A stretch of DNA of 64,000 bases from Mycolicibacterium sediminis (GTDB lineage: Bacteria; Actinomycetota; Actinomycetes; Mycobacteriales; Mycobacteriaceae). The first letter of the stretch is position 1. The number at the start of each line of letters is the position of its first letter. The notes beneath the pieces were generated by a model, which searched no databases, was not told the DNA's origin, and worked only from the letters and a program-made list of their open reading frames with translations. Below, one piece after another: positions 49,673 through 59,076 of the stretch. Made by a program: the position numbers and the translations under genes. The stretch lies in the NCBI RefSeq assembly GCF_010731735.1, contig NZ_AP022588.1, positions 3,906,001 through 3,970,000 on the forward strand, written 5' to 3'.

Positions 49673-50680
49673 ATGACTTTGCCGTTGCTCGGACCGATGA
49701 GCCTGTCGGGCTTCGAACACGCGTGGTACCTGCTGTTCCTGCTCGTGGTGCTCGCCGTGATCGGGCTCTACGTCGTGGTGCAGATGGCCCGGCAGAAGCG
49801 GATGCTGCGCTTCGCGAACATGGAACTGCTGGAGAGCATCGCTCCGAAGCGCTCCGCGCGATGGAAGCACGTGCCCGCGATCCTGCTGGTGGCCTCGATG
49901 GTGCTGTTCACCGTCGCGATGGCCGGTCCCACCAACGACGTCCGCATCCCGCGCAACCGGGCGGTCGTGATGCTGGTGATCGACGTGTCGCAGTCGATGC
50001 GCGCCACCGACGTCGCTCCCAGCCGTCTCATCGCGGCGCAGGAGGCGGCCAAGCAGTTCGCCGATCAGCTCACCCCGGGCATCAACCTCGGGCTGATCGC
50101 CTATGCGGGCACGGCGACGGTCCTCGTGGCGCCGACGACCAATCGCGCGGGCACCAAGGCCGCGATCGACAAGTTGCAGCTGGCCGACCGCACCGCGACG
50201 GGTGAGGGCATCTTCACTGCGCTGCAGGCCATCGCGACCGTCGGCGCCGTGATCGGCGGCGGCGACGAGGCCCCGCCCGCGCGGATCGTGCTGATGTCCG
50301 ACGGCAAGGAGACCGTGCCCTCGAACCCCGACAACCCCAAGGGCGCCTACACCGCGGCCCGGACCGCCAAGGACCAGGGCGTGCCGGTCTCCACCGTGTC
50401 GTTCGGTACGCCCTACGGCACCGTCGACATCAACGACCAGAAGCAACCGGTCCCCGTCGACGACGCGATGCTGAAGAAGATCGCCGAACTCTCGGGCGGC
50501 AGCGCGTACACCGCGTCGAGCCTCGAACAGCTCAAGGGCGTCTTCACCACGCTGCAGGAGCAGATCGGCTTCGAGACTATGAAGGGCGACGCGAGTGTCG
50601 GCTGGTTGCGGCTCGGCTCGTTCGTCCTCGCGATGGCGGCGCTCGCCGCTCTGCTGCTCAACCGCAGACTGCCGGGTTGA
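49673..50680 (+). CDS. membrane-anchored von Willebrand A domain protein (BatA-like)
   Basis: The 335-residue protein has two N-terminal membrane helices (about 17-37 and 65-83), a von Willebrand A domain with the metal-site motif VIDVSQSMRATD and MSDGKET, and a C-terminal helix before LNRRLPG. This is the BatA layout of MoxR-DUF58-VWA modules, equivalent to Rv1481. The domain would face the cytoplasm or periplasm depending on topology. It lies 40 bp after the DUF58 gene. Confidence 0.93.
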   Translation: MTLPLLGPMSLSGFEHAWYLLFLLVVLAVIGLYVVVQMARQKRMLRFANMELLESIAPKRSARWKHVPAILLVASMVLFTVAMAGPTNDVRIPRNRAVVMLVIDVSQSMRATDVAPSRLIAAQEAAKQFADQLTPGINLGLIAYAGTATVLVAPTTNRAGTKAAIDKLQLADRTATGEGIFTALQAIATVGAVIGGGDEAPPARIVLMSDGKETVPSNPDNPKGAYTAARTAKDQGVPVSTVSFGTPYGTVDINDQKQPVPVDDAMLKKIAELSGGSAYTASSLEQLKGVFTTLQEQIGFETMKGDASVGWLRLGSFVLAMAALAALLLNRRLPG

Positions 50681-50705
50681 TTTCGGTCGCGGCCGGGCGA
50701 GGCGA

Positions 50706-50711
50706 TAGGTT
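50706..50711 (+). promoter_or_regulatory. fabG1-inhA promoter -10 box
   Basis: TAGGTT ends 7 nt before the fabG1 ATG. The surrounding GATAGGTTG is shared with the M. tuberculosis fabG1-inhA promoter, where mutations raise InhA and cause isoniazid resistance. Here the element would give a leaderless mRNA. Confidence 0.6.
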
Positions 50712-50718
50712 GAGCCGC

Positions 50719-51435
50719 ATGCCGGAATTCGTATCCCGCTCGGTCCTCGTCACCGGTGGCAACCGCGGTATCGGCCTCGCGATCGCCCAGCGCCTCGCCG
50801 CCGACGGACACAAGGTGGCCATCACCCACCGCGGCTCCGGAGCGCCCGAGGGCCTGTTCGGCGTCGAGTGCGACGTCACCGACACCGCAGCCGTCGACCG
50901 TGCCTTCACCGAGGTCGAGGAGCATCAGGGCGCCGTCGAGGTCGTCGTGTCCAACGCGGGCATCTCCGCGGACGCGTTCCTCATCCGGATGACCGAGGAG
51001 CGGTTCGAGAAGGTCATCGACGCCAACCTGACCGGAGCGTTCCGGGTCGCGCAGCGCGCCTCGCGCAGCATGCAGCGCAAGCGGTTCGGGCGGATCATCT
51101 TCATCGGCTCGGTCTCCGGCACCTGGGGCATCGGCAACCAGGCCAACTACGCGGCGGCCAAGGCCGGTCTGATCGGCATGGCGCGCTCGATCTCGCGCGA
51201 ACTGTCCAAGGCCGGCGTCACCGCCAACGTGGTGGCCCCCGGCTACATCGACACCGAGATGACCCGGTCGCTCGACGAGCGGATCCAGGCCGGCGCACTC
51301 GAGTTCATCCCCGCCAAGCGGGTCGGCTCCGCCGAGGACGTCGCGGGAGCGGTCAGCTTCCTCGCGTCCGAGGATGCCGGCTACATCGCCGGCGCCGTCA
51401 TCCCGGTCGACGGCGGCATGGGCATGGGTCACTGA
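50719..51435 (+). CDS. fabG1: beta-ketoacyl-ACP reductase MabA
   Basis: The 238-residue short-chain dehydrogenase reduces long-chain beta-ketoacyl-AcpM with NADPH in the FAS-II cycle of mycolic acid synthesis. The cofactor motif TGGNRGIG, NAGIS and the catalytic S131, Y144 and K148 (GSVSGTWG, YAAAKAG) are visible. The ATG at 50719 is preferred because it follows the -10 box by 7 nt; an upstream in-frame ATG would overlap the previous gene. inhA follows after 53 bp. Confidence 0.97.
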   Translation: MPEFVSRSVLVTGGNRGIGLAIAQRLAADGHKVAITHRGSGAPEGLFGVECDVTDTAAVDRAFTEVEEHQGAVEVVVSNAGISADAFLIRMTEERFEKVIDANLTGAFRVAQRASRSMQRKRFGRIIFIGSVSGTWGIGNQANYAAAKAGLIGMARSISRELSKAGVTANVVAPGYIDTEMTRSLDERIQAGALEFIPAKRVGSAEDVAGAVSFLASEDAGYIAGAVIPVDGGMGMGH

Positions 51436-51488
51436 GCGTCTGCTCACAGGCATTCCCGGGCAACTCACGGCAAGAGGAGAAGGCACAC

Positions 51489-52298
51489 ATGGCAGGGCTA
51501 CTCGAGGGCAAGCGCATCCTCGTCACGGGCATCATCACCGACGCCTCGATCGCGTTCCACATCGCCAAGGTGGCCCAGGAGGCCGGCGCCGAACTCGTCC
51601 TCACGGGATTCGACCGCCTGCGGCTGATCCAGCGGATCGCCGACCGGCTCCCCAACCCGGCGCCGCTGCTGGAACTGGACGTGCAGAACCCCGAGCACCT
51701 GGACTCGCTGGCGGGCCGCATCACCGAGGTCATCGGCGAGGGCAACAAGCTCGACGGCGTCGTGCACTCGATCGGCTTCATGCCGCAGACCGGCATGGGC
51801 GTCAACCCGTTCTTCGACGCGCCGTACGAGGACGTCGCGAAGGGCATCCACATCTCGGCGTACTCGTACGCGTCGCTGGCGAAGGCGACGCTGCCGGTGC
51901 TCAACCGCGGCGGCAGCATCGTCGGCATGGACTTCGATCCGACGCGCGCGATGCCCGCCTACAACTGGATGACCGTGGCCAAGAGCGCGCTCGAGTCGGT
52001 CAACCGGTTCGTCGCGCGTGAGGCGGGTCCGCACGGTGTGCGGTCCAATCTCGTTGCGGCGGGACCCATCCGGACCCTCGCGATGAGCGCCATCGTCGGC
52101 GGCGCGCTCGGCGCCGAGGCGGGCGACCAGATGCGGCTGCTCGAGGAGGGCTGGGATCAGCGGGCGCCGGTGGGCTGGGACATGAAGGACCCGACGCCCG
52201 TCGCGAGGACCGTCTGCGCCCTGATGTCCGACTGGCTGCCCGCGACGACGGGAACCGTCGTGTACGCCGACGGCGGCGCACACACGCAGTTGCTCTAG
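51489..52298 (+). CDS. inhA: enoyl-ACP reductase InhA
   Basis: The 269-residue NADH-dependent enzyme completes each FAS-II round and is the target of isoniazid and ethionamide. It shows the divergent cofactor motif GIITDASIAF, HSIGFMP with S94, and the catalytic Y158 and K165 (YNWMTVAKS). S94, I21 and the other resistance positions I checked are wild type. An AGAGGAG site precedes the ATG. It forms an operon with fabG1 and probably hemH, which begins 2 bp after its stop. Confidence 0.98.
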   Translation: MAGLLEGKRILVTGIITDASIAFHIAKVAQEAGAELVLTGFDRLRLIQRIADRLPNPAPLLELDVQNPEHLDSLAGRITEVIGEGNKLDGVVHSIGFMPQTGMGVNPFFDAPYEDVAKGIHISAYSYASLAKATLPVLNRGGSIVGMDFDPTRAMPAYNWMTVAKSALESVNRFVAREAGPHGVRSNLVAAGPIRTLAMSAIVGGALGAEAGDQMRLLEEGWDQRAPVGWDMKDPTPVARTVCALMSDWLPATTGTVVYADGGAHTQLL

Positions 52299-52300
52299 CG

Positions 52301-53410
52301 ATGACCGACCCGAACTCGGCCGCGGACCCGGTGGGTCCGTTCGACGCCGTCCTGCTGCTGTCCTTCGGCGGGCCGGAGGGTCCCGAGCAGGTGCGGCCGT
52401 TCCTGGAGAACGTGACGCGCGGCCGGAACATCCCGCCCGAGCGGCTCGACGGCGTCGCCGAGCACTACATGCATTTCGGCGGCGTCTCGCCGATCAACCG
52501 GATCAACCGCGAGCTGATCGACCAACTGCGGGTCGAGCTGGACCGTCGCGGCCGGGACCTGCCGATCTACTTCGGCAACCGCAACTGGGAGCCCTACGTC
52601 GAGGACACCGTCGCTCGGATGCGCGACGACGGCGTCCGCAGGGCCGCGGTCTTCGCCACGTCCGCGTGGGGCGGCTACTCGAGCTGCACCCAGTACAACG
52701 AGGACATCGCACGGGCCAGGACGGCGGTCGGCGACGGCGCGCCGGACATGGTGAAGCTGCGGCACTACTTCGACCACCCGCTGTTCGTGGAGATGTTCGC
52801 CGACGGCGTCCGCGCGGCGGCAGCCGGCCTGCCCGAGCACCTGCGGGCCGGAGCCCGTCTGGTGTTCACCGCACACTCGGTGCCCACGGCCGCCGACGAG
52901 CGCCACGGTCCGCGGCTGTACAGCCGCGAGGTCACCTACGCCGCCAGCCTGGTCGCGGCAGCGGCGGGTTTCGACTCCTACGACCAGGTCTGGCAGTCGA
53001 GGTCCGGGCCGCCGCAGGTGCCGTGGCTGGAACCCGATGTGGGAGACCATCTCTCGGTGCTGGCGAAGGACGGCGTCACGGCGGTCATCGTCTGTCCCAT
53101 CGGATTCGTGGCCGACCACATCGAGGTGGTGTGGGACCTCGACAACGAACTGCAGGAGCAGGCCGACGCCGAGGGAGTGGTGCTGGCCCGTGCCACGACG
53201 CCCAATGCCGACCCGCGCTTCGCCCAGCTGGCTGTGGACCTCATCGACGAGGTCGAGAACGCCGCGCCGCCGGAGCGGGTCACCGGACCCGACCAGGTAC
53301 TGGGCTGCGCCTTCAGCCTGAACGGTCAGCTGTGCGCGGACTCGCCGCGCTGCGTCGCCGACGTACGGCCTGCGGTCAGGCCTGCCACGCCGAGTGCAGG
53401 ATCGCGCTGA
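52301..53410 (+). CDS. hemH: ferrochelatase (coproporphyrin type)
   Basis: The 369-residue enzyme inserts iron into a porphyrin; actinobacterial members act on coproporphyrin III. Features are LLLSFGGPEGPEQV, the metal-site FTAHSVP, and CPIGFVADHIEVVWDLD with the catalytic Glu. Cysteines in YSSCTQY and GCAFSLNGQLCADSPRC match the [2Fe-2S] ligands of the M. tuberculosis enzyme. Its last 35 bp overlap the convergent Rv1486c-like gene. Confidence 0.95.
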   Translation: MTDPNSAADPVGPFDAVLLLSFGGPEGPEQVRPFLENVTRGRNIPPERLDGVAEHYMHFGGVSPINRINRELIDQLRVELDRRGRDLPIYFGNRNWEPYVEDTVARMRDDGVRRAAVFATSAWGGYSSCTQYNEDIARARTAVGDGAPDMVKLRHYFDHPLFVEMFADGVRAAAAGLPEHLRAGARLVFTAHSVPTAADERHGPRLYSREVTYAASLVAAAAGFDSYDQVWQSRSGPPQVPWLEPDVGDHLSVLAKDGVTAVIVCPIGFVADHIEVVWDLDNELQEQADAEGVVLARATTPNADPRFAQLAVDLIDEVENAAPPERVTGPDQVLGCAFSLNGQLCADSPRCVADVRPAVRPATPSAGSR

Positions 53411-54236
53411 CCGCTGCCAGCCGAGCGGACCGCACCACGCCGCCGAGCGGGCGCAGCGCGTCGTTCGCCAGCTGCATCTCCGACGACGACTGAAAGCCGA
53501 TCGGCATCAGCCCGGCGCTGACCGTGATGATCGCGTCGACGTGCGCCGCCTGCTCGAGGACGCGCAGTGCCCGGGTGGGTGCGTGGTCGGGTGCCCGGTG
53601 CGGGCGGCCGGCCTCGAGGATCTGTTCGACCATGCCGCGCGGATCGTCGACGTCCGCAGTGGCGCCCGCGCGCAGCGTCGTCAAGGCGTCCGCCGCGGAA
53701 CGGACGGCCGAACGCAGGTCGTGCTCGGCATGTCCGAGGTCCCAGTACTCCGGCACGGGTGCCGACGGCATCGAGTAGACGGTCCAGGACAGCGACGTCG
53801 GCTCGGCGTACTCCGAGTCGTCGTAGTCGGGATCGCCGTCGGCGTAGACGAAGTCGGGGACCAGTCCCACGGCGTCCCCGCCGATCCGGGACACCAGGAT
53901 GGCCTCGCCCGCCTCGATCGCGTCGATCTGGAACTGGGTGCCCGCGGGCAGGCCTCGGACGTCGCCGGGCACGGGCACCGCCACCGACATGGCCGGTTCG
54001 CCCGTGGCCGGACCCGCTGCGGTACGCAGTGTCTGCAGCATCGACACCGCCCCGGCGTCCGTGAGGTCGGGCCACGGCAGACCGGTGCGGCCGGCGGCCA
54101 CGGAATCGTAAGCGGTCACGGAATGCCTTGGCGCCCATAGGGACAACGCATCCAGAACGTCGTCGGGCGCGGCGAGGCCGGCGAGCCAGGCGTTGGCCCA
54201 CACGGACAGGGAGACACTGGGACACCACATGATCAC
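53376..54236 (-). CDS. Rv1486c-like conserved protein
   Basis: The 286-residue protein begins VIMWCPSVSLSVWANAWLAG and contains WTVYSMPSAPVPEYWDLGHAEHDLRSAV (in part) and MPIGFQSSSEMQLANDALRPLGGVVRSARLAAV (in part). It is well conserved among mycobacteria in this place, between hemH and nfeD. No catalytic motif, signal peptide or membrane helix was identified. The GTG at 54236 or the ATG at 54230 may be the start. The 3' end overlaps hemH by 35 bp on the other strand. Confidence 0.85.
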   Translation of the reverse strand: MIMWCPSVSLSVWANAWLAGLAAPDDVLDALSLWAPRHSVTAYDSVAAGRTGLPWPDLTDAGAVSMLQTLRTAAGPATGEPAMSVAVPVPGDVRGLPAGTQFQIDAIEAGEAILVSRIGGDAVGLVPDFVYADGDPDYDDSEYAEPTSLSWTVYSMPSAPVPEYWDLGHAEHDLRSAVRSAADALTTLRAGATADVDDPRGMVEQILEAGRPHRAPDHAPTRALRVLEQAAHVDAIITVSAGLMPIGFQSSSEMQLANDALRPLGGVVRSARLAAVSAILHSAWQA

Positions 54237-54276
54237 CGCAGTCTAATAGTTCCCCTCGTGTGTCGGCGGTCATGCG

Positions 54277-54282
54277 TAGGCT
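54277..54282 (+). promoter_or_regulatory. nfeD -10 box (leaderless)
   Basis: TAGGCT ends 6 nt before the ATG at 54289, supporting this start over the GTG at 54283. Confidence 0.5.
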
Positions 54283-54288
54283 GTGAAC

Positions 54289-54720
54289 ATGCCCGTCTGG
54301 TTGATCTGGTTGATCGCCGCCATCGGTCTGGCCGGGGCAGAGGCGCTCACCGGCGATCTGTTCCTGCTGATGCTGAGCGGCGGTGCGCTGGCCGCGGTCG
54401 CATCGAGCCTGCTGGTCGACAACCTGGTCGTCGACGGTGTCGTGTTCCTCGTCGTGTCGGTCCTGCTGCTGGTGATGGTCCGGCCCGTGCTGCGGCGCAG
54501 GTTCGCCGCGGGGACGGGGCTGCCGGACCTGGCCAAGGCGCTGGAGGGCAAGAGCGCGCTGGTTCTCGAACCGGTCGGCCGGCACGCCGGCCAGGTGAAG
54601 CTGGACGGCGAGGTCTGGACGGCACGGCCGCTCAGCGACGACGACGTCTACCAACCTGGTGACCAGGTCACCGTCGTGCGCATCGACGGCGCGACCGCGG
54701 TCGTCTTCAAGTCCGTCTGA
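54289..54720 (+). CDS. NfeD-family membrane protein
   Basis: The 143-residue protein has three hydrophobic segments (about residues 2-20, 25-43 and 48-64) and a C-terminal OB-fold domain with GKSALVLEPVGR, GEVWTARPLSDDD and PGDQVTVVRIDGATAVV. NfeD proteins work with SPFH (stomatin-type) proteins in membrane microdomain organisation, and such a gene follows 17 bp downstream. It is the homolog of Rv1487. Confidence 0.93.
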   Translation: MPVWLIWLIAAIGLAGAEALTGDLFLLMLSGGALAAVASSLLVDNLVVDGVVFLVVSVLLLVMVRPVLRRRFAAGTGLPDLAKALEGKSALVLEPVGRHAGQVKLDGEVWTARPLSDDDVYQPGDQVTVVRIDGATAVVFKSV

Positions 54721-54737
54721 GATAAGGGGAAACCGCA

Positions 54738-55958
54738 ATGGAAGGTGCCGTGGCCGGACTGGTCTTGGTCGTCGTGCTCGTATTGTTCGCCGTCATCGTC
54801 GTGGCGAAGTCGGTCAAGGTCATACCGCAGGCCGAGGCGGCGGTGATCGAGCGGCTGGGCCGGTACAGCAAGACGGTGTCGGGACAGCTGACGCTCCTGC
54901 TGCCGTTCGTCGACAAGATCCGGGCGCGGGTCGACCTCCGCGAGAGGGTGGTGAGCTTCCCGCCCCAGCCGGTGATCACCGAGGACAACCTGACGGTCAA
55001 CATCGACACCGTCGTCTACTTCCAGGTGACGGAGCCGCGGGCGGCCGTCTACGCCATCAGCAACTACATCGTCGGCGTCGAGCAGCTGACCACCACCACA
55101 CTGCGCAACGTGGTCGGCGGCATGACGCTCGAGCAGGCGCTGACCTCGCGCGACCAGATCAACGGCCAGCTGCGCGGCGTGCTCGACGAGGCCACCAACC
55201 GGTGGGGCCTGCGCGTCGCCCGCGTCGAACTGCGCAGCATCGACCCGCCGCCGTCCATCCAGGACTCGATGGAGAAGCAGATGCGCGCCGACCGCGAGAA
55301 GCGCGCCATGATCCTCACCGCCGAGGGCAACCGCGAGGCGTCGATCAAGCAGGCCGAGGGTCAGAAGCAGGCGCAGATCCTGTCGGCCGAGGGTGCCAAG
55401 CAGGCCGCAATCCTCGCCGCCGAGGCCGACCGGCAGTCCCGCATGCTGCGCGCCCAGGGCGAGCGGGCCGCCTCGTACCTGCAGGCGCAGGGCCAGGCCA
55501 AGGCCATCGAGAAGACGTTCGCGGCGATCAAGGCCGGCCGGCCCACGCCGGAGATGCTGGCCTACCAGTACCTGCAGACGCTGCCGCTCATGGCCAAGGG
55601 CGAGGCCAACAAGGTATGGCTGGTACCGAGCGACTTCGGTTCGGCCCTACAGGGATTCACGAAGATGCTGGGCGCTCCCGGCGAGGACGGCGTGTTCCGC
55701 TACACCCCGTCGCCGGTGGAGAACGACCTGCCCAAGCCGGAGGACGACACGGCCGAGGTCGCCGCCTGGTTCGACACCCAGACCGACCCGGAGATTGCGC
55801 GGGCCGTGGCGAAGGCCGAGGAGGAAGCGCGCAGGCCGGTCGCGGGCGTCGTCGACCCGCCGCCGCAGTACCTGCCGCTGTCCCAGCAGGCCCAGTCGCC
55901 TGCCGGTGACTACGGCTCGCAGGCGCAGCAACCGCGACACGGGTCATCCGACCAGTGA
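54738..55958 (+). CDS. SPFH/band 7 (stomatin-like) protein
   Basis: The 406-residue protein has one N-terminal membrane helix (about residues 6-25), an SPFH domain (VIPQAEAAVIERLGRYSKTV through VRELRSIDPPPSI, read in part) and a coiled coil rich in Ala, Glu and Gln repeats (AEGNREASIKQAEGQKQAQI in part), then a Pro/Gln-rich tail. These proteins oligomerise on membranes. An AAGGGGA site precedes the ATG. It pairs with NfeD, as in Rv1487-Rv1488. Confidence 0.95.
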   Translation: MEGAVAGLVLVVVLVLFAVIVVAKSVKVIPQAEAAVIERLGRYSKTVSGQLTLLLPFVDKIRARVDLRERVVSFPPQPVITEDNLTVNIDTVVYFQVTEPRAAVYAISNYIVGVEQLTTTTLRNVVGGMTLEQALTSRDQINGQLRGVLDEATNRWGLRVARVELRSIDPPPSIQDSMEKQMRADREKRAMILTAEGNREASIKQAEGQKQAQILSAEGAKQAAILAAEADRQSRMLRAQGERAASYLQAQGQAKAIEKTFAAIKAGRPTPEMLAYQYLQTLPLMAKGEANKVWLVPSDFGSALQGFTKMLGAPGEDGVFRYTPSPVENDLPKPEDDTAEVAAWFDTQTDPEIARAVAKAEEEARRPVAGVVDPPPQYLPLSQQAQSPAGDYGSQAQQPRHGSSDQ

Positions 55959-56314
55959 GCGGGTGGCCGTCGACCCGGACCTACGCCGCGTTGGCCGCGG
56001 TCCAGGCCGGCGACGCCGTCGCCTGCGCCATACCGGTCGCGGCGATCGAGAAGGCGTTCGACGACGTCGACCTGGCGCCCGAACTGCGGCCGCTCATCCC
56101 GTACGTGAAGACGGCGTCGGCGATCGGGCTGCTGTCGGTGTACCGCTTCCCCCGGCTCGCACGTCTCACGACGTTCATGCTGACGGTGTACTTCGTGCTG
56201 GCCGTGGCCTTCCACGTCCGGGCCAGGGACTGGAGTCCCGGCATGGTGGCGGCGTCGACGTTCCTCGGCCTCTACGGCGCGATGACGGTGCGGGGCCCCC
56301 AGCTCACGGTGTGA
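55955..56314 (+). CDS. DoxX-like small membrane protein (Rv1489-like)
   Basis: The 119-residue protein has about four hydrophobic segments. VKTASAIGLLSVYRFPRLARLTTFMLTVYFVLAV (in part) and AFHVRARDW resemble the DoxX-like family of small membrane proteins. The GTG overlaps the SPFH gene stop (GTGA), suggesting a three-gene unit with nfeD. Its end overlaps the convergent TVP38 gene by 11 bp. Function unknown. Confidence 0.85.
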   Translation: MSGWPSTRTYAALAAVQAGDAVACAIPVAAIEKAFDDVDLAPELRPLIPYVKTASAIGLLSVYRFPRLARLTTFMLTVYFVLAVAFHVRARDWSPGMVAASTFLGLYGAMTVRGPQLTV

Positions 56315-57047
56315 CGACCGGCTCCGACGGGGTCTCGGGCGCCGGGGTGTCGTGTGCGCTCCTGCGATGGGAGCGCATCTCGTAGACCAGGCCCACCACC
56401 CCCAGGCTCGCCGTGCAGGCAGACACCAGGAACAGCAGCGGGCTGACGGTGCCGGTGAGAGCGTCGCCGAGGACCACGATGGCGGCGGTACCCGGGACGA
56501 GGCCCACGAAGGACGCGACGGCGAAGGGCAGCGGCCGGACCGCCGACGCTCCCGCCGCGTAGTTCAGTACGGAGAACGGCACCGCCGGGATCAGCCGCAT
56601 CGACAGCACGGTCGGCCAGCCTCGCGCACGCAGGCGTGCGTCGACCATCTCGACCCGCGGGTGCGACACCAGGCGGTCGAGCTGCAGCCCGGCCGCCCGG
56701 ACGAGGAACAGCGCGACGATCGCGCTGATCGTCGACGCCACGACGGCCAGCGAGACGCCGAGCAGCGGCCCGAACAGCAGGCCCGCCGACAGCGTGAACG
56801 CGGTGCGGGGGAACGGGAGGATAGTCACCACCACGTGGGCGAGGAAGAACGCCAGCGGGAACCACGGTCCTGCCGCCGTCGCCCAGTCCCGCATCTGTAC
56901 GGCGGTCGGCAACGGCACGAAATACGCGACTGCGACCAGGATCACAATCGCGGCCACGATCGCGGCCAGCTTGCGCCGGGGGACCAGTGCCACGGTGGCG
57001 ACGATCGAGCCCCGTACCGCACCCAACGTGCGGACAATCGCCTTCAC
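56304..57047 (-). CDS. TVP38/TMEM64-family membrane protein
   Basis: The 247-residue protein has about six helices and the family motif FPRTAFTLSAGLLFGPLLGVSLA (in part) followed by RLIPAVPFSVLNYAAGAS, the SNARE-associated/DedA-like core. These proteins may scramble or flip lipids. It corresponds to Rv1491c. The start is uncertain: a GTG at 57047 lies 8 nt after a TACCCT box, and a TTG at 57056 is also in frame. Confidence 0.9.
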   Translation of the reverse strand: MKAIVRTLGAVRGSIVATVALVPRRKLAAIVAAIVILVAVAYFVPLPTAVQMRDWATAAGPWFPLAFFLAHVVVTILPFPRTAFTLSAGLLFGPLLGVSLAVVASTISAIVALFLVRAAGLQLDRLVSHPRVEMVDARLRARGWPTVLSMRLIPAVPFSVLNYAAGASAVRPLPFAVASFVGLVPGTAAIVVLGDALTGTVSPLLFLVSACTASLGVVGLVYEMRSHRRSAHDTPAPETPSEPVVTP

Positions 57048-57212
57048 GTCTGCCAAGGGTACGGGGCGAGGCGGACTCTCATCGGACGACGCGGCAGAGC
57101 TACCCGCCAGTAGCCTCGGGCCTGCCGGTTCGCGCCGTGACCACGATCATTTAGCCTGATGGACGGTTGTCAAGTCACACGCTGCATCAAGGTCGATAGC
57201 AGGGGAGTCCAC

Positions 57213-59075
57213 GTGTCCGAACAGGTGTCCAGTTCGAAGCTCAGCATCGCTGAGGCGGACCGCGACCAGTGGCGCGCGGCGGTCGCCGGCGTGCTCGCCA
57301 AGAGCAGGCGCAAGGACCCCGCCGACTTCGGCGCGGAACCCGATCGGCTTCTCGACTCGGCCACCTACGAGGGCTTCCCGATCCGCCCGCTCTACACGAT
57401 GCTCGACTCCCAGCCGGAGCCGCCGCTGCCCGGCCGATGGCCGTTCGTCCGCGGCGGCGACGCACTGCGCGACGTGAAGTCCGGATGGAAGGTGGCGGAG
57501 ACCTTCCCGCTGCCCGGCCGGCCGGCTGCCGACGAGGGCAACGGCGCGGTGCTGAGCGCGCTGACCGAGGGGGTCAGCGCCCTGGTGCTGCGGATCGGGT
57601 CCGCGGGCGTGGCCGTCGAGGACGTCGACCGACTGCTCGAAGGCGTCTTCCTCGACCTGGTGCCCGTGGTGGTCGACGCGGGGTCCGACTACGTCGCTGC
57701 CGCGGACTCGGTGCTGGCCCTCGTGAGCGCGCTCGACGACGACGGCCGCTCCCGGCTCTCGATCGACCTCGGCGCCGATCCCCTGACCGCGGCGCTGACG
57801 GGCCGTCCCGCCCCCGGCTTGGACGACGTCGCGACGGTCGCGTCGCGGGCCGTCGGGTTCGACGGCGGCGTGCGCGCGGTCACCGTCGACGGACCCACGT
57901 TCCACGACCTGGGCGCGAGCGCGTCGTGGGAACTCGCCGCCTCGGTCGCCGCGGGGGTCTCGCATCTGCGGGCGCTGACCGAGCGCGGCATCGGAGTCGG
58001 AGATGCGGTGCGCCAGATCAGCTTCCGCTTCGCCGCCGACGACGACCAGTTCATGACCATCGCGAAACTGCGCGCCGCCCGCCAACTCTGGGCCAGGGTC
58101 GCCGAGGTGATCGGTGCGCCAGACGGCGGTGCGGCCACCATCCACGCGGTGACGTCGATGCCGATGATGACCCAGCGCGACTCCTGGGTGAACATGCTGC
58201 GCACCACGCTGGCGGCGTTCGCCGCCGGAGTCGGGGGCGCCGACACCGTCGGCGTCCTCACCTTCGACAGCGCGATCCCGGGCGGTCTGCCCGGGGTCGC
58301 GACGACGTTCGCGCGACGCATGGCCCGCAACACCCAGTTGCTCCTGCTCGAGGAGTCCCACGTGGGACGCGTCCTGGACCCCGCCGGCGGGTCCTGGTTC
58401 GTCGAGGACCTCACCCGGCGCCTCGCCGAGCAGGCGTGGACCCACTTCCGCGAGATCGAGGCCGAGGGAGGCTTCGCCGCCGCCGCCGACTTCGTGACCC
58501 GGCAGATCGGGGAGGTGCGCGAACGACGACGCGACGACGTCGCGCACCGCAGGACGGCCGTCACCGGCGTCAACGAGTATCCGAACCTCGGCGAAGCCGC
58601 ACTGGCGCGCACGGACCTCCAGTCCCCGGCCGTGCGCTACGCCGCCGACTTCGAGGCGCTGCGCGACCGTTCCGACGCCCACCTGGCCGCCCGGGGCGCG
58701 CGGCCGACGGCGGTCCTGCTGCCGATCGGCCCGCTCGCCGAGCACAACGTTCGCACGACGTTCGCCGCGAACCTGCTCGCATCCGGCGGCATCGAGGCGG
58801 TGAACCCCGGCCAGGTGTCCGCCGACGACGTCGCCCGGGTGATCGCCGACGCCGGCGGCGCCACCGCGGTGGTCGTCTGCGGGACCGACGCGCGGTATGC
58901 CGACGAGGCATCGGGGGTGGTGGACGCCGCCCGCGCCGCCGGTGTCGCGCACGTGTACCTGGCAGGACCCGAGAAGGCCGTCGCAGCAGCCGAATCGACG
59001 CCCGACGACTACCTCACCGCCACGATCGACGCCGTCGAGGCGTTGTCCACCCTGCTCACCCGATTGGGGGCGTGA
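57213..59075 (+). CDS. mutA: methylmalonyl-CoA mutase small subunit
   Basis: The 620-residue subunit is the non-catalytic half of the B12-dependent mutase that interconverts methylmalonyl-CoA and succinyl-CoA. SWVNMLRTTLAAFAAGVGGADTV and ARNTQLLLLEESHVGRVLDPAGGSWFVE (in part) are visible. The C-terminal domain lacks the DxHxxG cobalamin motif, as expected for this subunit. The GTG at 57213 follows an AGGGGAG site and is chosen over upstream in-frame codons. mutB begins 1 bp after its stop. Confidence 0.95.
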   Translation: MSEQVSSSKLSIAEADRDQWRAAVAGVLAKSRRKDPADFGAEPDRLLDSATYEGFPIRPLYTMLDSQPEPPLPGRWPFVRGGDALRDVKSGWKVAETFPLPGRPAADEGNGAVLSALTEGVSALVLRIGSAGVAVEDVDRLLEGVFLDLVPVVVDAGSDYVAAADSVLALVSALDDDGRSRLSIDLGADPLTAALTGRPAPGLDDVATVASRAVGFDGGVRAVTVDGPTFHDLGASASWELAASVAAGVSHLRALTERGIGVGDAVRQISFRFAADDDQFMTIAKLRAARQLWARVAEVIGAPDGGAATIHAVTSMPMMTQRDSWVNMLRTTLAAFAAGVGGADTVGVLTFDSAIPGGLPGVATTFARRMARNTQLLLLEESHVGRVLDPAGGSWFVEDLTRRLAEQAWTHFREIEAEGGFAAAADFVTRQIGEVRERRRDDVAHRRTAVTGVNEYPNLGEAALARTDLQSPAVRYAADFEALRDRSDAHLAARGARPTAVLLPIGPLAEHNVRTTFAANLLASGGIEAVNPGQVSADDVARVIADAGGATAVVVCGTDARYADEASGVVDAARAAGVAHVYLAGPEKAVAAAESTPDDYLTATIDAVEALSTLLTRLGA

Positions 59076-59076
59076 C

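Noticed and set aside
53326..54738. 470-codon minus-strand frame overlapping the Rv1486c-like gene
   Set aside because: It spans nfeD on the other strand and is low-complexity; the 286-residue frame has conserved-looking sequence.
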